Source of the DNA: Advenella kashmirensis W13003
Lineage (GTDB): Bacteria; Pseudomonadota; Gammaproteobacteria; Burkholderiales; Burkholderiaceae_B
Assembly (NCBI RefSeq): GCF_000506985.1
Contig: NZ_KI650979.1
Location: 1,488,710 to 1,552,709, forward strand
Length of the DNA: 64,000 bases
Direction: 5' to 3'
The notes beneath the pieces are model-generated. The model did not search any database. It was not told where the DNA came from and saw only the letters and a list, made by a program, of their open reading frames with translations. Below, in pieces: positions 17,055 to 26,020 of this stretch. Numbering within the stretch: the stretch's first letter is position 1; each line of letters starts with the position of its first letter. The translations under genes and the position numbers were made by a program.

Positions 17055-18003
17055 GTTGTCACCTCCCGCTTTGCTTTGTCTGCTGGGCGTTCTGGCGCTG
17101 GCCTGCGTGGTCGGGTTTATGACGCTGGGCGCCAATGGACATTGGGATTTCGTATTGTCGTTCCGATCGGGCAAGCTGGCAGCCATGCTGCTGGTGGCCT
17201 ATTGTGTGGCGGTTTCGTCAGTTCTGTTCCAGACTATCACGCATAATCGCATTCTGACGCCTTCCATCATGGGCTTCGATGCGCTGTATACGCTGATACA
17301 GGCGGTCGCGATTTTCTGGTTCGGCATGAATATGGGAGGGCAACTGGGCGTGACAGGCAAGTTTGTGCTCGAAGTGTGTGTCATGACCGTCTTCGCCTGC
17401 CTGCTGTTCCAGTGGATTTTTTCCGGTGCAGCCCATAGCCTGCATCTGCTGTTGCTGGTCGGGATTGTGTTTGGACTGCTGTTTCGCAGTCTGTCGGGCC
17501 TGATGATCCGGATGATTGATCCCAATGAGTTTCTGTTTCTACAGGACAAAATGTTTGCCAGTTTCAACTCGATTCGCACCAATCTGCTGCTGGCTTCAAC
17601 GGTCATGGTGGCTGGAGTCTCGGTGATCGGCTGGCGCTTGCGTCGTGCCTATGATGTCTTGTCGCTGGGGCGGGAAGTGGCGGTTAATCTGGGCGTCCAT
17701 TACCGCAAGACCTTGTGGCTCACGCTGCTGCTGATTGCCGTCATGGTCTCGGTGTCGACCGCGCTGGTGGGGCCCGTCACGTTCTTCGGGCTGCTGGTGA
17801 GCAACCTCGCCTATATGATCATGCAAACCGACAAACATAAATTTACGGTACCCGCAGCGGTACTGCTTGGTATTGTGGCGCTCGTCGGCGGACAAACGGT
17901 ACTGGAACACGGACTGGGGCTGAATACGACAGTCAGCGTGGTGATCGAATTTGCCGGCGGACTGATGTTTATTGCGCTGATCGTGCGCAAGGGGCAACGA
18001 TGA
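17044..18003 (+). CDS. Iron-siderophore ABC transporter permease (FecCD family), second subunit
   Basis: 319 residues, starting at GTG 17044 or TTG 17047, inside the end of the previous gene. It shows the same fold: RSGKLAAMLLVAYCVAVSSVLFQ, NRILTPSIMGFDALYTLIQ, and GPVTFFGLLVSNLAYMIM near the C-terminal end. The paired but diverged permeases, each with its own gene, match FatC/FatD, CeuB/CeuC and YclN/YclO systems. Its TGA overlaps the ATG of the ATPase gene. Confidence 0.93.
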   Translation: MLPKLSPPALLCLLGVLALACVVGFMTLGANGHWDFVLSFRSGKLAAMLLVAYCVAVSSVLFQTITHNRILTPSIMGFDALYTLIQAVAIFWFGMNMGGQLGVTGKFVLEVCVMTVFACLLFQWIFSGAAHSLHLLLLVGIVFGLLFRSLSGLMIRMIDPNEFLFLQDKMFASFNSIRTNLLLASTVMVAGVSVIGWRLRRAYDVLSLGREVAVNLGVHYRKTLWLTLLLIAVMVSVSTALVGPVTFFGLLVSNLAYMIMQTDKHKFTVPAAVLLGIVALVGGQTVLEHGLGLNTTVSVVIEFAGGLMFIALIVRKGQR

Positions 18004-18758
18004 TAAAGGTCAACGGAGTCAGCAAGGACTATGCAAATCAGCGTGTCGTTGATGACGTTTCAATTGAAATTGCGCCGGGTGGTGTTACCTCCATTGTCGG
18101 GCCTAACGGCGCCGGCAAATCTACCTTGCTGGGTATGATCAGCCGGTTGTTGCCCATGTCTGCCGGGACGGTTCAGGTGGGAGGCCTTGACGTGACACGC
18201 GCCGATACGGCCGAACTGGCGCGGCATTTGTCCATTTTGCGTCAGGATAACCATTTGCCCTTGCGTCTGACGGTTCAGGATGTGGTGGCATTTGGACGTT
18301 ATCCGCATACACAGGGTCGTTTGACGGTGCAGGACAAGGGCCATATTGAAAAGGCCATCGCCTATCTTAACCTGCAAGGCCTGGAGGGGCGCTTTCTGGA
18401 CGAACTCTCGGGTGGTCAGCGCCAGCGTGCTTTCATTGCTATGGTGTTATGCCAGGATACGGAGTACGTACTGCTGGATGAACCCCTTAATAGCCTGGAC
18501 ATGAAAAATGCCGTGGATATCATGAAAGTGGTACGACGGGCGGCAGACGAATTGCACAAGACCGTGGTACTGGTCTTGCACGACATCAATTTCGCCTCGT
18601 GCTATTCCGATATGATCATCGGAATGCGCAACGGCCGTGTATTGCATCAGGGGCCGCCGCAGACATTTATCCAGCCGTCAATCATCAAGGCGCTATATGG
18701 CCTGGACGTCGCCGTGCACGAGTGGCAAAACAACCGCATCTGCGTGCACTACACCTGA
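18000..18758 (+). CDS. Iron-siderophore ABC transporter ATP-binding protein
   Basis: 252 residues. Walker A GPNGAGKST is near residue 37, the signature LSGGQRQRAFIAM near residue 137, Walker B YVLLDEPLNSLDMKNA near 157, and the switch His in VLVLHDINFASCYSDMI near 196. This completes a receptor-permease-permease-ATPase siderophore importer. Its last 10 bp overlap the end of the convergent mechanosensitive-channel gene. Confidence 0.94.
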   Translation: MIKVNGVSKDYANQRVVDDVSIEIAPGGVTSIVGPNGAGKSTLLGMISRLLPMSAGTVQVGGLDVTRADTAELARHLSILRQDNHLPLRLTVQDVVAFGRYPHTQGRLTVQDKGHIEKAIAYLNLQGLEGRFLDELSGGQRQRAFIAMVLCQDTEYVLLDEPLNSLDMKNAVDIMKVVRRAADELHKTVVLVLHDINFASCYSDMIIGMRNGRVLHQGPPQTFIQPSIIKALYGLDVAVHEWQNNRICVHYT

Positions 18759-21193
18759 TCGTCCTCGTCCGGCACTCGCTGTTCCAGCTCGTTACCCAGT
18801 ACATCTTCTGAGCCGCTTTTGGCTCGCGACAGAGGCCGCGGCGTGTGTCCTGCAGCAGGTGCCCGGCCTTTGGGCGGGCTGCTGCGATCGGCCTTGCGTC
18901 CCAGATCCACCTGCGCTGCGGGCGCATTACCGTCTTTGTCCTGACCGAAGTAAACCACAGTATGCGGGTAAGGCAATTCAATACCTGCTGCATTGAAGTG
19001 CTTCTTGAGCAGACGGTTATAGCCTCGCTGAATCGCCCATTGCATTCCCGGGGTGGTTTTGATCAGGACCCGGATCGTGACGCCACGTTCGTTGATGGCA
19101 GTGACGCCTGGAATGGTGATCTCTTCCAGTATTTCGGGTGACAGCACCTCGTCCTGCATCAATTCGGCGAAGGCGGCGCGCATATGTTCAATGGCGTCGT
19201 CTACATTTTCACGATGAGCTATGGTGTACTCTCCCATATGATAGGAGAAATCACGCATGTGATTGGCAACCACATCGACCGAGGAGAAGGGGATAAGGTG
19301 ATAGCCGCCGTCCATGGTTCGAATGCCGACGGAGCGGATGGTCATTTTTTCGACCGTGCCGAACACACCACCCGCTTCGACTACATCATTCACATTCATG
19401 CCGTTTTCAAGCTGGATGAATATGCCGGTAATAATATCCTGCACCAGTTTCTGCGCACCAAAACCAATAGCCAGGCCCACTACACCGGCACCGGCGATCA
19501 GCGGACCGATGTTGATCCCGATCTGCGAGAGCAGAATCAGGATGGTCATGGTAACGATGACAATCAGCGCCGCATTGCGGAACAGGGCGAGCAGCGTTTT
19601 TTCCCGAGCGCTGGGTGCCCGTGTGCCGGTGCCGCTCAGTCGGCTTTCAATGATGCTGGCAATGATCGTCCATGCGAGCGCTGCAAAAAGCAGGATGATA
19701 GCGATATGAACGACCACGCTGATGGTGGCTTTGCCTGACTCGGACATGACCCAGGCTGACAGATCGAACGCATGCCAGCCGTCCAGCACGAACAGCAAGA
19801 CCACCACAAGCGTGATAAAACGCAATCCCTTGAGCGTAGCGGGTACGTATGAGTTGATGCGTGCTTCCAGCAAGGGAAGACGGGTTCGCATATCGTCCGA
19901 CAGCCGGATGGGATGGCTGAGAATGGCAGTCAGAATGGCCGAGACCAGCAGTCCCAGGGCGATCGCCACCACGCTTTGCAAGGTGGCTCGGGCCATGAAG
20001 GGCAGAGCCTCGACAGGATCAACCTGGCTGACCACGAGCAGAACGGTAAAATAAATAATCGCAAGCACGTGCCAGACTCGAGCGAGCAGACGCAGCAGTG
20101 TGGCGAAAAACGCGGTGGAAGCCACGCTTGCACGCAGCACCAGCCGCTCGCGAATCAATGTCCGGTTGCGCCATACGACCCGTATGGCATAAACGTACAT
20201 GCCGAGCATGATAAGCAAGCCTGCCAGGTTACCCAGGGCGGCAGTAAAGAGGGCGGTAATAACCGGAACGATCACCAGCATGCCGTAGCCCGCGATGCCG
20301 ACGAGGCGGCACAGCCAGGCATTCCAGTAGGTGGCCACTTCGTCCCGCATCTCAAATAGCCGCAATCGTGCAAAGCGCGTAGCAAAGACTGTACGCACCA
20401 GGGCTTTGGCGATTTCGACAGCGACAAAGGCGTTCACAAAAAGCGAATCGAATGTACCGACAGATGCATTTGGACCCGCCACGGACATGGCCACGGCATA
20501 TCCCACTGCCCCTGCGAGCGCAATGGCAATCACATCGACAATCAGCGCGGCTATGACAGCTGCAATTTTCCGCAATGTGGCCGGTCCGGCCAGGCGTCGC
20601 CGTACGGTGGCGGGAGGGGCTTGTCCAGCCCAGTGGTTGATAAAGGCAAAGATACGGGCAGCCAGCAAACGTAACACTATAAATGCAATAACGGTGGCTG
20701 CGATGACCAACGCAAAATTAATGAGCGTGGTTTTCCAGTCGGCCATGCCGGGACCGCCGATGTTCTCGCCCCGCGCCATGGCGCCAATGGCCGCGGTGGC
20801 ATCGCCCATGTCATCAAGCAGTTTGGTAAGAAAATACTGGGTGCTGTCGGCCACCCGACGGGGCAGCGAGTCATCCGTGACGCTACCGGAGGCTGTCGAT
20901 TGCGATGCGGCTGAGGTGTCCTTGACGGTCGGCGCCTGCGTGCGCAATTGTTCAATCAGTTGCTTGCGGGTTTGTTCGTTTTCCAGCAGATCGGCCAGTT
21001 GGGCGGCAGAAGCAGGGTTTGCTGCGGTGTTGGAAGGGGGTGTGTTCTGGGCCACTGCCGTGTTCAGACATAGGAGTGACGTAATGAGCAGGAAAACTGA
21101 GAGCAGGTATCGGATGAAGAGAGCTGGGGAGGCTACGATATTCGTGCCGGAATGGTTGGGTGTCTGTGAATCTGACGCGAACCGTTCAATCAC
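18749..21193 (-). CDS. Large MscS-family mechanosensitive ion channel (YbiO-like)
   Basis: 814 residues, GTG start at 21193 with AGGAG upstream. An N-terminal signal-like segment (about residues 25-49, ending in VAQ) leads to a periplasmic region with ADLLENEQTRKQLIEQLRTQ, then about ten membrane helices. The last helix and following beta domain carry the MscS core: IGINIGPLIAGAGVVGLAIG, FGAQKLVQDIITGIFIQLEN and VGTVEKMTIRSVGIRTMDG-like sequence. The C-terminal 60 residues are charged and disordered. Layout and length resemble E. coli YbiO rather than the 286-residue MscS. It should open under membrane tension and release solutes after hypo-osmotic shock. Confidence 0.9.
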   Translation of the reverse strand: MIERFASDSQTPNHSGTNIVASPALFIRYLLSVFLLITSLLCLNTAVAQNTPPSNTAANPASAAQLADLLENEQTRKQLIEQLRTQAPTVKDTSAASQSTASGSVTDDSLPRRVADSTQYFLTKLLDDMGDATAAIGAMARGENIGGPGMADWKTTLINFALVIAATVIAFIVLRLLAARIFAFINHWAGQAPPATVRRRLAGPATLRKIAAVIAALIVDVIAIALAGAVGYAVAMSVAGPNASVGTFDSLFVNAFVAVEIAKALVRTVFATRFARLRLFEMRDEVATYWNAWLCRLVGIAGYGMLVIVPVITALFTAALGNLAGLLIMLGMYVYAIRVVWRNRTLIRERLVLRASVASTAFFATLLRLLARVWHVLAIIYFTVLLVVSQVDPVEALPFMARATLQSVVAIALGLLVSAILTAILSHPIRLSDDMRTRLPLLEARINSYVPATLKGLRFITLVVVLLFVLDGWHAFDLSAWVMSESGKATISVVVHIAIILLFAALAWTIIASIIESRLSGTGTRAPSAREKTLLALFRNAALIVIVTMTILILLSQIGINIGPLIAGAGVVGLAIGFGAQKLVQDIITGIFIQLENGMNVNDVVEAGGVFGTVEKMTIRSVGIRTMDGGYHLIPFSSVDVVANHMRDFSYHMGEYTIAHRENVDDAIEHMRAAFAELMQDEVLSPEILEEITIPGVTAINERGVTIRVLIKTTPGMQWAIQRGYNRLLKKHFNAAGIELPYPHTVVYFGQDKDGNAPAAQVDLGRKADRSSPPKGRAPAAGHTPRPLSRAKSGSEDVLGNELEQRVPDEDDQV

Positions 21194-21440
21194 TACGCTA
21201 TCTCCTGTTTTATAGGATATTTACAGAATGGTTGGCGCCTGTAATACTTAGCCGCCTGATAAGCCCATACGGTAACACGATTGGCATAGCGATTGAAAGT
21301 ACTGCGAAGCCCTGACAATTAGCTAGCGACATTTACTTTTATTGTCAGTGTATCAATGTCGCGAATCCGTGAAACCCGGATCGGTTCATTATTGGTAGAC
21401 TGAAGCCACCACAAGGATAATAAAGGATACTTCCTATTTA

Positions 21441-22250
21441 CTACTTGTCGCTGACGCGATTCGCGGTGTTTGGGGCCGGTCTTTTCGATTGGCTGCGTAG
21501 GTATTCGTCTAATTGACGAAGATGTGCATTCAAAACTTCTATAGCACTATCCGGGTCTTTGGCTCGCATGAACCCAACTACCCGGCGACGTACAGCGATG
21601 ACGTCACTTTTCGGAACAGGATCCACTTTCGCCAATAACGATCTGCTCAGTTCTGAAAGGGACTCCAGCAGCATCAACATAACAACATTGTGAGTTGCCA
21701 GCGCAAGCAGGCGATAAAACTCGGTGATATAACTGCTGCGCCGTGTGAAATTTCCCTGCGCAGTTAACTGTTCGATGTAATCGATGTCGCGTTCCATCGC
21801 CGCGAAGTCTTTGTCGGTGCCGCGTTCACAAGCCAGTCTAATAGCTTGTTCTGTAATCATGATTCGCGTTTCGGTAACATCGTCCCAAGGGGCCTGGCCA
21901 AGCATCACCATATCGCTCACAGCCTGCGTCACTACACTGGAATCGCGCTCGCAAATGAAGGCGCCGCCGCCCATCCCCTGGCGGCATATTACCAGACCTG
22001 CATTTTCAAGACTCCGCAAAGCCTCCCGGATGGCTGTGCGGCTCACACCAAGTTGCTCGGCAAAATCGCGTTCCGGAGGAAGGCGATCGCCTGGTTTAAG
22101 GGTGCCTAATGCGATTTCGCGTCGAATTTGTTCGCATACTTCTTCGAAGGCACGTTTTGCCTTAATAGGTGAAAAATTTGGGCCACCTGCAGATGCCGCC
22201 GCGTTGGAATTTTCTGCACGTTGAGAGTCGATTGGCCGGACAGTTTCCAT
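21441..22250 (-). CDS. FadR-type GntR transcriptional regulator (FCD domain)
   Basis: 269 residues. A polar N-terminal tail of about 30 residues precedes the winged helix (FEEVCEQIRREIALGTLKPG, then RDFAEQLGVSRTAIREALRS, residues 35-90). The C-terminal helical FCD domain has the metal/ligand-type layout TETRIMITEQAIRLACERG near residue 125 and later His residues in ALATHNVV and LNAHLRQLDEYL. It is divergent from the large catabolic cluster across about 390 bp. FadR-type proteins bind GGT-N3-ACC dyads; matching palindromes lie at 22505 and 37223, so it is the likely regulator of both operons. Confidence 0.92.
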   Translation of the reverse strand: METVRPIDSQRAENSNAAASAGGPNFSPIKAKRAFEEVCEQIRREIALGTLKPGDRLPPERDFAEQLGVSRTAIREALRSLENAGLVICRQGMGGGAFICERDSSVVTQAVSDMVMLGQAPWDDVTETRIMITEQAIRLACERGTDKDFAAMERDIDYIEQLTAQGNFTRRSSYITEFYRLLALATHNVVMLMLLESLSELSRSLLAKVDPVPKSDVIAVRRRVVGFMRAKDPDSAIEVLNAHLRQLDEYLRSQSKRPAPNTANRVSDK

Positions 22251-22637
22251 TGCATTGTTCCCTTTGAGTCATGGAATGATGGCGTCATGCGCACATTTGA
22301 ATCAAACCTTAGCGAACATTATACCATCGGACCATAACGGTCGGACCTTCGAAAAAGTGCCTCTCCGATAGACGAATATGACGAAGTGCTGTCTTTATCC
22401 ATCAATAAATAGCGATTTTCGTCTATATATGCCGCTCCGCACTTAAGGTATATCCTTTAGACCTTTTAAATAGGTGATTGTCAACTAGGGTAGACCACTA
22501 TTAAAAGGTTATACCTTATAGCCTTAGAATAATTAATCAAGAACATTCGTTTTGAATTTGACAAAGCAAACGCAAGCAAGCGAATGCAAAAAATCGTAGT
22601 ACTCAGCATAAAACAAGCATTTGACGGAGTAAGCGCA
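22251..22637. other. AT-rich divergent control region of the catabolic cluster
   Basis: 387 bp with no credible gene. It is clearly more AT-rich than its surroundings and holds the 13-bp operator at 22505, a degenerate copy at 22445-22457 (AAGGT-ATA-TCCTT), and a further dyad GACC-ATAAC-GGTC near 22331 closer to the regulator's own start. Confidence 0.6.
22505..22517. promoter_or_regulatory. FadR-type operator, copy 1 (AAGGTTATACCTT)
   Basis: Perfect inverted arms AAGGT and ACCTT around TAT. It differs by one base from the copy at 37223. TTGTCA at 22478-22483 could be a -35, placing this site at or just after the -10 of the rightward operon, consistent with repression. Confidence 0.7.
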
Positions 22638-22880
22638 ATGGAAGACATAGGCGGTCAGCCAGTCCAGTATCCAACATTACTAGCCATTCTGAAGCATAGG
22701 AAAGAGGTTCCCGTCCTTGGCGCAGCGCTCGTGGTTTTATCGATTTGCTGGTGCGGATTTAGATTGGACATGACCGACTTATATGCCTTGGCCGTGATCA
22801 TCGGCCTATGTGTCTACTTTGTTTTGAAGGCGGGGATAGAAGTGATTGATCTTATCGCTGAAACGTTGATGCCCAGGTGA
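22638..22880 (+). CDS. Small two-helix membrane protein, unknown function
   Basis: 80 residues from the ATG at 22638, which has GGAG eight bases upstream; a longer frame to 22584 has no ribosome site. After a polar start of about 20 residues, two hydrophobic helices are visible (roughly residues 27-42 and 49-72), joined by a short loop with Asp residues. It is the first gene after the operator at 22505 and lies 4 bp before the flavoprotein gene, so it is co-expressed with it. It could anchor a flavoprotein to the membrane or be a reduced transporter subunit; neither is shown by the sequence. Confidence 0.65.
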   Translation: MEDIGGQPVQYPTLLAILKHRKEVPVLGAALVVLSICWCGFRLDMTDLYALAVIIGLCVYFVLKAGIEVIDLIAETLMPR

Positions 22881-22884
22881 GATT

Positions 22885-24303
22885 ATGGAAAGTGTGAACG
22901 TGTGTGTAATAGGGGCGGGCCTGGCAGGCATGAGTGCCGCACTCAGAACCGCAGAAGAAGGTTTTTCGGTCATCGTTCTGGAGCGTGGTGTTGAACAGGA
23001 CTATCTGTGCAACACCCGGCTGACGGGCGGCGCTTTTCATGTATGCCTGAGCGATATCCAATTGCCTGCCGACGAGTTAAATAACCGAATACAGGCCGCA
23101 ACCGAAGGCGCTGCGCATGCAGGATTGTCCAGCGCGGTCGCTGAAGATGCTCGGCGGGCAGTCAAATGGTTGCAGAGCCAGGGCGTGCGCTTCATCAAGG
23201 GCGGGGCCGAGCCGCATCATAATTTTGTGCTGTCTCCTCCTTCACTACAGCGAGTGGGTGCGGACTGGCGTGGTCGCGGCGGCGATGTGCTGCTACGCAC
23301 GTTGACCAGCCGACTTGCCAATGCGGGTGGAGTCATCAAGCGTGGCCACCGCGCGCATGAGCTGCTTGTTGAAAATGGCAAATGTGTTGGTGTGAAGGGG
23401 CGTTCCGAGAAGGGTGAATTTTCGATACACGCAGACAACGTGGTAATCGCAGATGGGGGCTTTCAGTGTGACCAGGAGCTGATCCGAGAACATATCACCC
23501 CGGATCCCGATAAAGTTCTGCAGCGCAATGCAAGAACGGGCCTGGGAGACGGTCTGAAAATGGCGCGCCAGGCGGGTGCGAAACTTTCCGGGCTGGTCGG
23601 CTTCTACGGTCATGTTCTAAGCGCTGATGCGCTGAAGAATGACAAACTCTGGCCCATGCCCTGGCTCGATAACATCGCCACAGCAGCCATTGTGGTTGAT
23701 AGGCAAGGCAAGCGGTTTGCTGATGAAGGCAGAGGAGGGGTGTATATCGCCAACCAGATTGCGGCACTCCCGGATCCTTTGTCGGCGACGGTGATTTTTG
23801 ACCAGCCGTTATGGGCTAATCAAGGCACCTCCCGCTTTTTTCCTCCCAATCCTCATCTTGAAAAACTGGGGGGCACCTTGATTCGTGCCGATTCTATCGT
23901 CGAACTGGCTGAAAAGCTGGACATTGATGCGACCACTTTGCAGGCCACCGTGTCTGCCTATAACGATGCTGTTGTTCGTAACGATTTCTCGGCATTGCAA
24001 CCGGCCCGTCGGTCCTCGGCATATAAGGCCGAGGTGATCGATACAGGGCCTTTTTACGCGGTGCCGGTATGTGCGGGCATGACCTACACAATGGGCGGGG
24101 TGGCCATTGACGAGTGGTCGCGCGTTCTAAGAGACGACGATTCTATCTTTCCCGGGCTTTATGCGGCAGGCGGCGCCAGCGGCGGACTGGAGGGGGGGCA
24201 AAGTATCGGCTACGTGGGCGGATTGAGCAAAGCCGCGACAACTGGAATGCGTGCGGGAGAACACATTGCGTCAACCTGCCGTCAACGAGTCGCGACGCGG
24301 TAA
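22885..24303 (+). CDS. Fumarate-reductase/succinate-dehydrogenase-like FAD flavoprotein
   Basis: 472 residues. The N-terminal Rossmann motif is VCVIGAGLAGMSAALRTAEEG with an acidic end in IVLERG. Family blocks follow: NARTGLGDGLKMARQAGAKL, GKRFADEGRGGVYIANQIA, and a C-terminal MTYTMGGVAIDEWSRVL, then GLYAAGGASGGLEGGQSIGY. No signal sequence or heme motif is present, so it is cytoplasmic or peripheral. Relatives include tricarballylate dehydrogenase, fumarate reductase and 3-ketosteroid delta-1-dehydrogenase, which add or remove hydrogen across a C-C bond next to a carbonyl. A second member of the family is encoded at 26021. Confidence 0.9.
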   Translation: MESVNVCVIGAGLAGMSAALRTAEEGFSVIVLERGVEQDYLCNTRLTGGAFHVCLSDIQLPADELNNRIQAATEGAAHAGLSSAVAEDARRAVKWLQSQGVRFIKGGAEPHHNFVLSPPSLQRVGADWRGRGGDVLLRTLTSRLANAGGVIKRGHRAHELLVENGKCVGVKGRSEKGEFSIHADNVVIADGGFQCDQELIREHITPDPDKVLQRNARTGLGDGLKMARQAGAKLSGLVGFYGHVLSADALKNDKLWPMPWLDNIATAAIVVDRQGKRFADEGRGGVYIANQIAALPDPLSATVIFDQPLWANQGTSRFFPPNPHLEKLGGTLIRADSIVELAEKLDIDATTLQATVSAYNDAVVRNDFSALQPARRSSAYKAEVIDTGPFYAVPVCAGMTYTMGGVAIDEWSRVLRDDDSIFPGLYAAGGASGGLEGGQSIGYVGGLSKAATTGMRAGEHIASTCRQRVATR

Positions 24304-24349
24304 ATCAATTCAAAAATGAGACTTACATGGTTAAGGCAGGAAGGCGTAA

Positions 24350-25981
24350 ATGAGTGATGTAGAAACAGAAGTGCTGGTAGTAGGCGGCGGGCCCGTCGGG
24401 CTGGCCCTGGCAGGGGACCTGGGGTGGCGCAAGCACCATTGCATGTTGGTCGAACGTAGTGATGGAGTTGTTCAGCAGGCCAAGATGGATGGCGTGGGTG
24501 TGCGCACCATGGAGTTTTGCCGCCGCTGGGGGATTGTGAACAATATCGAGTCCAGCGCGTACAACCGGGCCTATCCGCAGGATAACGTATACCTTACTGC
24601 ACTGAACGGCTATGAGCTTGGGCGTCAACCCATGCCCGCCATGAAGGATGATCGGCCGCCATCGGAAAGTCCGCAGAAACGGGAGCGCTGCCCGCAGAAT
24701 ATGTTCGATCCGATACTGCAATCCTTTGCGCTGTCGCATCCTACCGTGACTGCGCACTATGAGCATAAGCTTCTGGGGTTCGAGCAGGACGGGGACGGAG
24801 TGACATCCAGGGTATTGGACGTAAAGTCCAACAAAGAAATAACCGTGCGATCACGTTTTCTTGTCGGTTGCGACGGCGGTCGCAGCACGGTGCGGGAACA
24901 GCTGGGTATAGGCATGCAGGGCAAGGGAGTCCTGACGCATACCACTAACGTCATCTTTCGATGCCCGCAGTTCAACGATTTGCATGACAAAGCGCCCGGA
25001 TATCGCTACATGTTCGTGGGGTCTCACGGCGTATGGGCGACGATCGTGGCAATTAACGGCAACGACCAATGGCGTATGTCGATTCTGGGCAATGCGACAC
25101 AAGAGCATCATTATTCGGACGAAGAACTCAAGGCGTTTGCATATCGTGCCATGGGCAAGGCTTTTTCGCTTGAAATACTCAGCATTCTCAGGTGGACTCG
25201 TATTGAACTCGTCTCGGATTGCTACGGAAAAGGACGCGTGTATATCGCGGGTGATGCCTGCCATCTGACCTCCCCAACTGGCGGACTGGGCATGAATACC
25301 GGAATCGGGGATGCGGTGGATCTGTCCTGGAAAATTTCTGGATGCCTTCAAGGCTGGGGAGGCAAGGGGTTGCTCGATTCCTACGAGGTCGAACGCCGGC
25401 CTGTTGCACACCGAATCACCCGGTTCTCTACAAGTAACCTGGAGGTAATGCAGAGCGTGGCCCATACCGAAGAAATATTTGCTGCAGGACCGACGGGAGA
25501 TGAGGCTCGCAAGAAGGTGGGACACGAGCTGGGAGAGGGGCTGAAGAAGGAATGGTTTTCCAAGAACATGCATTTGGGGAACCGATATCTGAAGTCGCCG
25601 GTTTGCATATACGACGAACCGGAGTCCGAGGACGAGAATCGGGCGGAGTACCTGGATGCCGTGAATTATCGACCCAGTACCCGGGTGGGATGCCGTGCGC
25701 CACACGTCTGGTTGTCCGATGGGCGCTCGACGCTTGATCTTTTCGGACAGGGGTTTGTATTGCTGTCAGATCCGTCTCGCATACAAGAGGTCGAACGGCT
25801 GGTGCACGCCGCGAAGGAAAACGGTGTGCCGATGACCAGTTATGCAATGGAGTCCTCCGAACTCATGCACGCCTACGAGAAGCCTTATGTTCTTGTACGG
25901 CCTGATGGACACGTGGCCTGGCGGGGAATGACGATTCCGGACAATGTGAATCGTCTGGTTGCACAAATAAGCGGTCACTGA
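24350..25981 (+). CDS. FAD-dependent aromatic hydroxylase (PheA/TfdB/MhpA class A monooxygenase)
   Basis: 543 residues. All three flavin monooxygenase motifs are present: VLVVGGGPVGLALAGDLG near residue 8, the DG motif VGCDGGRSTVREQLG near residue 169, and the GD motif YIAGDACHLTSPTGGLGMN near residue 299. A C-terminal thioredoxin-like region as in TfdB/MhpA follows (FGQGFVLLSD, later YVLVRPDGHVAWRG). Such enzymes use NAD(P)H and O2 to hydroxylate a phenolic ring ortho or para to an existing OH. In this operon, with a gentisate-dioxygenase-like gene, it is a candidate for making the dihydroxy ring-cleavage substrate. Confidence 0.93.
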   Translation: MSDVETEVLVVGGGPVGLALAGDLGWRKHHCMLVERSDGVVQQAKMDGVGVRTMEFCRRWGIVNNIESSAYNRAYPQDNVYLTALNGYELGRQPMPAMKDDRPPSESPQKRERCPQNMFDPILQSFALSHPTVTAHYEHKLLGFEQDGDGVTSRVLDVKSNKEITVRSRFLVGCDGGRSTVREQLGIGMQGKGVLTHTTNVIFRCPQFNDLHDKAPGYRYMFVGSHGVWATIVAINGNDQWRMSILGNATQEHHYSDEELKAFAYRAMGKAFSLEILSILRWTRIELVSDCYGKGRVYIAGDACHLTSPTGGLGMNTGIGDAVDLSWKISGCLQGWGGKGLLDSYEVERRPVAHRITRFSTSNLEVMQSVAHTEEIFAAGPTGDEARKKVGHELGEGLKKEWFSKNMHLGNRYLKSPVCIYDEPESEDENRAEYLDAVNYRPSTRVGCRAPHVWLSDGRSTLDLFGQGFVLLSDPSRIQEVERLVHAAKENGVPMTSYAMESSELMHAYEKPYVLVRPDGHVAWRGMTIPDNVNRLVAQISGH

Positions 25982-26020
25982 AGTACACATGACTCAACGA
26001 ACAGGGAACAGGAATTATCG

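Noticed and set aside
20331-21215. 294-codon open frame on the plus strand
   Set aside because: Opposite the MscS-family gene; Ala/Ser/Arg-rich low-complexity product.
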